DNA from: Diplolepis rosae
Taxonomy: Eukaryota; Arthropoda; Insecta; Hymenoptera; Diplolepididae
Direction of reading: 5' to 3'
Assembly: GCA_030998225.1 (NCBI GenBank)
Contig: JAPYXD010000739.1
Span: 682,001 to 746,000, forward strand
Length of the DNA: 64,000 nt
Position numbers and translations under genes: made by a program
Notes under the pieces: model-generated
Database searches by the model: none
Told to the model about the DNA's origin: nothing
Seen by the model: the letters and a program-made list of their open reading frames with translations, nothing else
In this document: one piece after another, positions 53,641-61,860 of the stretch
Layout: every line of letters starts with the position of its first letter
Numbering within the stretch: the stretch's first letter is position 1

Positions 53641-55181
53641 TTGTCTAGGTTCATGCACCAGGTCGCAAAAGCAATAATCAACTGGAACTTTTTTTAACTT
53701 CGAACACTTAGTCTTTCAACAGAAATTCTATTGCATTTTCAATGACCACTTTGTCTAGCATCATGCGCCAGGTCCCTAAAATAATAATCTACTGGAACTT
53801 TTTTTGTATTCACATTTAAACGTTATAAAAACAATTTACAGTGGATTTTCAATGGCCCCGTTGTCTAGGATCAGGCACCAGGTCGCTAAAATAATAATCT
53901 TATGGCACTTTTTTTATATTCACCTTTTAACCTTATAAAAACAATTTACAATGCATTTTCAATGACCCTGCTGTACAGGATCATGGACCAGGTCGCTAAA
54001 GCAATAATCAAGTGGAACTTTTTTTATATTCACATTTAAACGTTATAAAAACAATGTACAATGCATTTTCAATGAACCCGTTGTCTAGGATCATGCACCA
54101 GGACGCTAAAATAATAATCTAATGGAACTTTTTTTATATTTACATTTAAACGTTACAAAAACAATTTACAGTGGATTTTTAATGGCCCCGTTGTCTAGGA
54201 TCCAGCACCGGGTTGATAAAATTATAATCTACTGGAAATTTTTTTATATTCACATTTAAACTTTATAAAAACAATTTACAATGTATTTTCAATGACCCCG
54301 TTGTCTAGGATCATGCACCAGGACGCTAAAATAATAATCTAATGGAACTTTTTTTATATTCACATTTTAAATTTATAAAAACATTTTACAATGCATTTTC
54401 AATGACCCCGTTGTCTAGTTTCATGCACCAGGTCGCAAAAGCAATAATCAACTGGAACTTTTTTCAAATTCGAACACTTAGTCTTTCAACAGAAATTCTA
54501 TTGCATTTTCAATGACCCCTTTGTCTAGCATCATGCGCCAGGTCCCTAAAATAATAATCTACTGGAACTTTTTTTGTATTCACATTTAAACGTTATAAAA
54601 ACAATTTACAGTGGATTTTCAATGGCCCCGTTGTCTAGGATCAAGCACCAGGTGGCTAAAAGAATAATCTTCTGGAACTTTTTTTATATTCACCTTTTAA
54701 CCTTATAAAAACAATTTACAATGCATTTTCAATGACCCTGCTGTACAGGATCATGGACCAGGTCGCTAAAGCAATAATCAACTGGAACTTTTTTTATATT
54801 CACATTTAAACGTTATAAAAACAATTTACAATGCATTTTCAATGAACCCGTTGTCTAGGATCATGCACCAGGACGCTAAAATAATAATCTAATGGAACTT
54901 TTTTTATATTCACATTTAAACGTTACAAAAACAATTTACAGTGGATTTTTAATGGCCCCGTTGTCTAGGATCCAGCACCGGGTTGATAAAATTATAATCT
55001 ACTGGAAATTGTTTTATATTCACATTTAAACTTTATAAAAACAATTTACAATGTATTTTCAATGGACCCGTTGTCTAGGATCATGCACCAGGACGCTAAA
55101 ATAATAATCTAATGGAACTTTTTTTATATTCACAATAAAAATTTATAAAAACATTTTACAATGGATTTTCAATGACCCCGT
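53641..55181. repeat. Nested 7-mer (770-bp) repeat, two copies (in the second 52-mer)
   Basis: Equivalent of 47,919-49,456 in the second 52-mer: TTGTCTAGGTTC or TTGTCTAGTTTC begins at 53,641, 54,411 and 55,181, exactly 770 bp apart. B units at about 53,698, 54,469 and 55,240. The 770-bp repeat therefore existed before the 52-mer duplicated. Confidence 0.8.
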
Positions 55182-56159
55182 TGTCTAGGTTCATGCACCA
55201 GGTCGCAAAAGCAATAATCAACTGGAACTTTTTTTAAATTCGAACACTTAGTCTTTCAACAGAAATTCTATTGCATTTTCAATGACCCCTTTGTCTAGGA
55301 TCATGCACCAGTACGCTAAAATAATAATCTACTGGAAATTTTTATATTCTCATTTAAACGTTATAAAAACAATTTACAGTGGATTTTCAATGGCCCCGTT
55401 GTCTAGGATCAGGCACCAGGTCGCTAAAATAATAATCTTCTGGAACTTTTTTGAATTTCGAACACTCAGTCTTTCAACAGAAATTCTGTTGCATTTTCAA
55501 TTTCCCCCTTGTCTAGGATAATGCACCAGGTCGATAAAATAATAATCTACTGGAAATTTTTTTATATTCACATTTAAACTTTATAAAAACAATTTACAAT
55601 GTATTTTCAATGACCCCGTTGTCTAGGATCATGCACCAGGACGCTAAAATAATAATCTAATGGAACTTTTTCTATATTCACATTTTAAATTTATAAAAAC
55701 AATTTACAATGTATTTTCAATGACCCCGTTGTCTAGGTTCATGCACCAGGTCGCAAAAGCAATAATCAACTGGAACTTTTTTTAAATTCGAACACTTAGT
55801 CTTTCAACAGAAATTCTATTGCATTTTCAATGACCCCTTTGTCTAGGATCATGCACCAGGACGCTAAAACAATACGCCACAGTAAATTTTTTTATATTCA
55901 CATTTAAACGTTATAACAACAATTTACAATGTATTTTCAATGACCCCGTCGTCCAGGATCATGCACCAGGTCGCTAAAATGATAATCTAATGGAACTTTT
56001 ATATTCACATTTAAACGTTATAAAAACAATTTACAATGCATTTTCAATGACCCCGTTGTTTAGGATCAAGCACCAGGTTGCTAAAACAATACTCCACAGG
56101 AAATTTTTTTATATTCACATTTAAACGTTATAAAAACAATTTGCAATGCATTTTCAATG

Positions 56160-56270
56160 GCCCCGTTGTCTAGGATCATGCAACAGGTTGCTAACACTAT
56201 AATCTACTTGAACTTTTTTGAAATTTACATTTAAAATTTCTAAAAACATTTTACAATGGATTTTCAATGA
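56160..56270. repeat. Extra chimeric B/A monomer
   Basis: The variable block starts B-like (GAAATTTACATTT) and ends A-like (TAAAAACATTTTACAATGG). The monomer has no counterpart in copy 1 of the 52-mer and shifts the register by one unit. It likely formed by exchange between an A and a B monomer; the breakpoint is within about 10 bp after the T run. Confidence 0.65.
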
Positions 56271-57299
56271 CCCCGTTGTCTAGGTTCATGCACCAGGTCG
56301 CAAAAGCAATAATCAACTGGAACTTTTTTAAATTCGTACACTTAGTCTTTCAACAGAAATTCTATTGCATTTTCAATGACCCCTTTGTCCAGGATCATGC
56401 ACCAGGTCGCTAAATTAATAATCTACTGGAACTTTTTTTATATACACATTTAAACGTTATAAAAGCAATTTGCAGTGCATTTTCAATGGCCCCGTTGTCT
56501 AGGATCATGCACCAGGTCGCTAAAATTATAATCTACTTGAACTTTTTTTAAATTCAAACACTTAGTCTTTCAACAGAATTTCTGTTGCATTTTCAATGAC
56601 CCCCTTGTCTAGGATCATGCACCAGGTTGCTAAAATAATAATCTACTGGAACTTTTTTTATATCCACATTTAAACGTTATAAAAACAATTTACAATGCAT
56701 TTTCAATGACTCCGTTGTTTAGGATTAAGCACCAGGTTGCTAAAACAATACTCCACAGGAAATTTTTTTATATTCACATTTAAACGTTATAAAAACAATT
56801 TACAATGCATTTTCAATGACCCCGTTGTTTAGGATCAAGCACCAGGTTGCTAAAACAATACTCCACAGGAACTTTTTTATATTCACATTTAAACGTTATA
56901 AAAAAAATTTACAATGCATTTTCAATGACCCCGTTGTTTAGGATCAAGCACCAGGTTGCTAAAACAATACTCCACAGGAAATTTTTTTATATTCACATTT
57001 AAACGTTATAAAAACAATTTGCAATGCATTTTCAATGGCCCCGTTGACTAGGATCATGCACCAGGTTGCTAAAATAATAATCTACTGGAACTTTTTTTAT
57101 ATACACAATTAAACGTTATAAAAACAATTTACAGTGCATTTTCAATGGCCCCGTTGCCTAGGATCATGCACCAGGTCGCTAAAATTATAATCTAGTGGAA
57201 CTTTTTTGAATTTCGAACACTCAGTCTTTCAACAGAACTTCTGTTGCATTTTCTATGACCCCGTTGACTAGGATAATGCACCAGGTCGCTAAAATAATA

Positions 57300-57350
57300 A
57301 TCTACAGAAACATATATTATATACACATTTAAAATATATAAAAACAATTT
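57300..57350. repeat. Strongly diverged A monomer
   Basis: The T run is interrupted and the block reads CATATATTATATACACATTT then AAAATATATAAAAAC, with loss of the usual AAACGTTATAA word. The flanking shared sequence is normal. Confidence 0.55.
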
Positions 57351-57954
57351 ACAATGCATTTTCAATGACACCGTTGTTTAAGATCAAGCACCAGGTTGCT
57401 AAAACAATACTCCACAGGAAATTTTTTTATATTCACATTTAAACGTTATATAATCAATTTACAATGCATTTTCAATGACCCCGTTGTCTAGGATCAAGCA
57501 CCAGGTCGCTAAAATAATAATCTACTGGAACTTTTTTTATATTCACATTTAAACGTTATAAAAACAATTTACAATGCATTTTCAATGGCCCCGTTGTCTA
57601 GGATCAAGCACCAGGTTGCTAAAACAATACTCCACAGGAACTTTTCTATATTCACATTTAAACGTTATAAAAACAATTTACAATGCATTTTCAATGACCC
57701 CGTTGTTTAGGATCAAGCACCAGGTTGCTAAAACAATACTCCACAGGAAATTTTTTTATATTCACATTTAAACGTTATAAAAGCAATTTACAATGCATTT
57801 TCAATGACCCCGTTGTCTAGGATCATGCAACAGGTCGCTAAAATAATAATCTAATGGAACTTTTTTGAAATTCGAACACTTAGTCTTTCAACAGAAATTC
57901 TATTGCGTTTTCACTGACCCCTTTGTCTAGGATCATGCACCAGGTCGCTAAAAT

Positions 57955-58015
57955 AATAATATACTGTAAAATTTGTTATATACACAATTAAAAGTTATAA
58001 AAACAATTTAAACTG
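57955..58015. repeat. Diverged A2-like monomer
   Basis: ATACTGTAAAATTTGTTATA replaces the usual CTACTGGAAC plus T run, and AATTTAAACTGC replaces AATTTACAGTGC. This is a single-monomer decay event inside otherwise typical repeats. Confidence 0.55.
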
Positions 58016-58619
58016 CATTTTCAATGGCCCCGTTGTCTAGGATCATGCACCAGGTCGCTAAAATTATAATCTAGTGGAACTTTTTTGAATTTCGAACACT
58101 CAGTCTTTCAACAGAAATTCTGTTGCATTTTCAATGACCCCCTTGTCTAGGATCATGCACCAGGTCGATAAAATAATAATCTATTTGAACTTTTTTTATA
58201 TTTACATTTAAACGCTATAAAAACAATTTACAATGCATTTTCAATGACCCCGTTGTCTAGGATCATGCACCAGGACGCTAAAATAATAATCTAATGGAAC
58301 TTTTTTGAAATTCGTACACTTAGTCTTTCAACAGAAATTCTATTGCATTTTCAATGACCCCTTTGTCTAGGATCATGCACCGGGTCGCTAAATTAATAAT
58401 CTACTGGAACTTTTTTTATATACACATTTAAACGTTATAAAAGCAATTTACAGTGCATTTTCAATGTCCCCGTTGTCTAGGATCATGCACCAGGTCGCTA
58501 AAATAATAATATACTTGAACTTTTTTGAAATTCAAACACTTAGTCTTTCAACAGTATTTCTGTTGCATTTTCACTGACCCACTTGTATAGGATCATGCAC
58601 CAGGTCGCTAAAATAATAA

Positions 58620-59640
58620 TCTACTGGAACTTTTATTATATTCACATTTAAACGTTATAAAAACAATTTACAATGCATTTTCAATGACCCCGTCTTCTAG
58701 GATCAAGCACCAGGTTGCTAAAACAATACGCCACAGGAAATTTTTTTATATTCACATTTAAACGTTATAAAAACAATTTACAGTGTATTTTCAATGACCC
58801 CCTTGTCTAGGATAATGCACCAGGTCGCTAAAATGATAATCTAATGGAACTTTTTTTGAAATTCGAACACTTTGTCTTTCAACAGAAATTCTGTTGCATT
58901 TTCAATGACCCCGTTGTCTAGGATCATGCAACATGTCGATAAAATAATAATCTATTAGAACTTTTTTTATATTCACATTTAAACGTTATATAATCAATTT
59001 ACAATGCATTTGCAATGACCCCGTTGTTTAGGATCAAGCACCAGGTTGCTAAAACAATAGTCCACAGGAAATTTTTCTATATTCACATTTAAACGTTATA
59101 TAATCAATTTACAATGCATTTGCAATGACCCCGTTGTTTAGGATCAAGCACCAGGTTGCTAAAACAATAGTCCACAGGAAATTTTTCTATATTCACATTT
59201 AAACGTTATAAAAACAATTTACAGTGCATTTTCAATGACCGCGTCGTCCAGGATCATGCACCAGGTCGCTAAAATTATAATCTAGTGGAACTTTTTTGAA
59301 ATTCAAACACTTAGTCTTTCAACAGAACTTCTGTTGCATTTTCAATGACCCCCTTGTCTAGGATAATGCACCAGGTCGCTAAAATAATAATCTACTGGAA
59401 CTTTTATTATATTCACATTTAAACGTTATAAAAACAATTTACAATGCATTTTCAATGACCCCGTCTTCTAGGATCAAGCACCAGGTTGCTAAAACAATAC
59501 GCCACAGGAAATTTTTTTATATTCACATTTAAACGTTATAAAAACAATTTACAGTGTATTTTCAATGACCCCCTTGTCTAGGATAATGCACCAGGTCGCT
59601 AAAATGATAATCTAATGGAACTTTTTTGAAATTCGAACAC
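58620..59640. repeat. 770-bp-spaced duplicate segments
   Basis: A block with CTTTTATTATATTCAC, CCCCGTCTTCTAGGATC and CAATACGCCACAGG at 58,630-58,860 recurs at 59,400-59,640, about 771 bp (7 monomers) later. Between them lie two nearly identical neighbouring monomers (about 59,041 and 59,151) with CAATAGTCCACAGG and TTTTTCTATATTC. Confidence 0.65.
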
Positions 59641-60019
59641 TTAGTCTTTCAACAGAAATTCTATTGCATTTTCAATGACCCCTTTGTCTAGGATCATGCA
59701 CCAGGTCGCTAAATTAATAATCTACTGGAACTTTTTTTATATACACATTTAAACGTTATAAAAGCAATTTACAGTGCATTTTAAATGACCCCGTTGTCTA
59801 GGATCATGCACCAGGTCGGTAAAATAATAATCTACTGGAACTTTTTTGAAATTCGAACACTTAGTCTTTCAACAGACATTCTGTGGCATTTTCAATGACC
59901 CCCTTGCCTAGGATCATGCACCAGTTCGCTAAAATAATAATCTACTGTAACTTTTTTTATATTCACATTTAAACGCTATAAAAACAATTTACAATGTATT
60001 TTCAATGACCCCGTTGTCT

Positions 60020-60680
60020 AGGATCATGCACCAGGTCGCTAAAATGATAATCTAATGGAACTTTTTTGAAATTCGAACACTTTGTCTTTCAACAGTTATT
60101 CTGTTGCATTTTCAATGACCCCCTTGTCTAGGATCATGCACCAGGTCGATAAAATAATAATCTACTGGAACTTTTATTATATTCACATTTAAACGTTATA
60201 TAATCAATTTACAATGCATTTGCAATGACCCCGTTGTTTAGGATCAAGCACCAGGTTGCTAAAACAATAGTCCACAGGAAATTTTTCTATATTCACATTT
60301 AAACGTTATATAATCAATTTACAATGCATTTGCAATGACCCCGTTGTTTAGGATCAAGCACCAGGTTGCTAAAACAATAGTCCACAGGAAATTTTTCTAT
60401 ATTCACATTTAAACGTTATAAAAACAATTTACAGTGCATTTTCAATGACCGCGTCGTCCAGGATCATGCACCAGGTCGCTAATATGATAATCTAATGGAA
60501 CTTTTTTGAAATTCGAACACTTAGTCTTTCAACAGACATTCTGTGGCATTTTCAATGACCCCCTTGCCTAGGATCATGCACCAGTTCGCTAAAATAATAA
60601 TCTACTGTAACTTTTTTTATATTCACATTTAAACGCTATAAAAACAATTTACAATGTATTTTCAACGACTCCGTCGACCA
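60020..60680. repeat. 6-mer (660-bp) tandem duplication, copy 1
   Basis: Starts with a CTAAAATGATAATC monomer leading into a B1-like unit with CACTTTGTC. It then has two adjacent CAATAGTCCACAGG monomers and a GACCGCGTCGTCCAGG monomer. The order recurs 660 bp downstream (60,021 and 60,681; CAATAGTCC pairs at about 60,250/60,360 and 60,910/61,020). Confidence 0.75.
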
Positions 60681-61340
60681 GGATCATGCACCAGGTCGCT
60701 AAAATGATAATCTAATGGAACTTTTTTGAAATTCGAACACTTTGTCTTTCAACAGAAATTCTGTTGCATTTTCAATGACCCCCTTGTCTAGGATCATGCA
60801 CCAGGTCGATAAAATAATAATCTACTGGAACTTTTATTATATTCACATTTAAACGTTATATAATCAATTTGCAATGCATTTGCAATGACCCCGTTGTTTA
60901 GGATCAAGCACCAGTTTGCTAAAACAATAGTCCACAGGAAATTTTTCTATATTCACATTTAAACGTTATATAATCAATTTACAATGCATTTGCAATGACC
61001 CCGTTGTTTAGGATCAAGCACCAGGTTGCTAAAACAATAGTCCACAGGAAATTTTTCTATATTCACATTTAAACGTTATAAAAACAATTTACAGAGCATT
61101 TTCAATGACCGCGTCGTCCAGGATCATGCACCAGGTCGCTAATATGATAATCTAATGGAACTTTTTTGAAATTCGAACACTTAGTCTTTCAACAGAAATT
61201 CTGTTGCATTTTCAATGACCCCCTTGTCTAGGATCATGCACCAGGTCCCTAAAATAATAATCTACTGGAACTTTTTTTATAATCACATTTAAACGCTATA
61301 AAAACAATTTACAATGTATTTTCAATGACCCCGTCGTCCA
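60680..61340. repeat. 6-mer (660-bp) tandem duplication, copy 2
   Basis: Second copy of 60,020-60,680. Differences are few; for example the dyad of the first B unit reads CAACAGTTATTC in copy 1 (about 60,093) and CAACAGAAATTC in copy 2. Confidence 0.75.
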
Positions 61341-61860
61341 GGATCATGCACCAGGTCGCTAAATTAATAATCTAATGGACCTTTTTTTATATACACATTT
61401 AAACGTTTTAAAAGCAATTTACAGTGCATTTTCAATGGCCCCGTTGTCTAGGATCATGCACCAGGTCGCTAAAATTATAATCTAGTGGAACTTTTTTGAA
61501 ATTCAAACACTTAGTCTTTCAACAGAAATTCTATTGCATTTTCAATGTCCCCTTTGTCTAGGATCATGCACCAGGACGCTAAAATAATAATCTAATGGAG
61601 CTTTTTTGAAATTCGTACACTTAGTCTTTCAACAGAAATTCTGTTGCATTTTCAATGACCCCCTTGTCTAGGATCATGCACCAGGTCGCTAAAATAATAA
61701 TCTACTGGCACTTTTTTTATATTCACATTTAAACGCTATAAAAACAATTTACAATGTATTTTCAATGACCCCGTCGTCCAGGATCATGCACCAGGTCGCT
61801 AAATTAATAATCTAATGGACCTTTTTTTATATACACATTTAAACGTTATAAATGCAATTT
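61210..61860. repeat. 4-mer (440-bp) duplication with an adjacent B-B pair
   Basis: The monomers CCCCGTCGTCCAGG, CTAAATTAATAATC and CTAATGGACC recur at 440 bp (61,321 and 61,761). Between them a B3-like unit (about 61,498) is followed directly by a B1-like unit with ATTCGTACAC (about 61,608). This is one of only three B-B neighbours seen. Confidence 0.65.

Larger units (their letters stand above)
51265..56700. repeat. 52-mer higher-order repeat (~5.72 kb), copy 2
   Basis: Second copy, with the same B-B pair at about 51,817/51,928 and the same 6-bp insertion near 52,989. After about 56,150 the offset to copy 1 changes from 5,723 to about 5,830 bp, because one extra, chimeric monomer lies at 56,160-56,270. 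The match fades near 56,700. Confidence 0.8.
56700..58620. repeat. Mosaic array segment
   Basis: Several successive monomers of the GGATCAAGCACCAGGTTGC plus ACAATACTCCACAGG type (56,720-57,000 and 57,600-57,780), plus two strongly diverged A monomers (57,300-57,350 and 57,955-58,015). B units near 57,210, 57,870, 58,090, 58,310 and 58,530. No long period is apparent. Confidence 0.6.

Noticed and set aside
55282..55521. Longest open frame (79 codons) as a possible gene
   Set aside because: It is the satellite read in one frame; its peptide repeats the same translated monomer words (SRIMHQ, IIIYW, YSHLNV) seen in every other short frame. 110 is not a multiple of 3, so the frame changes with each monomer and stops follow.
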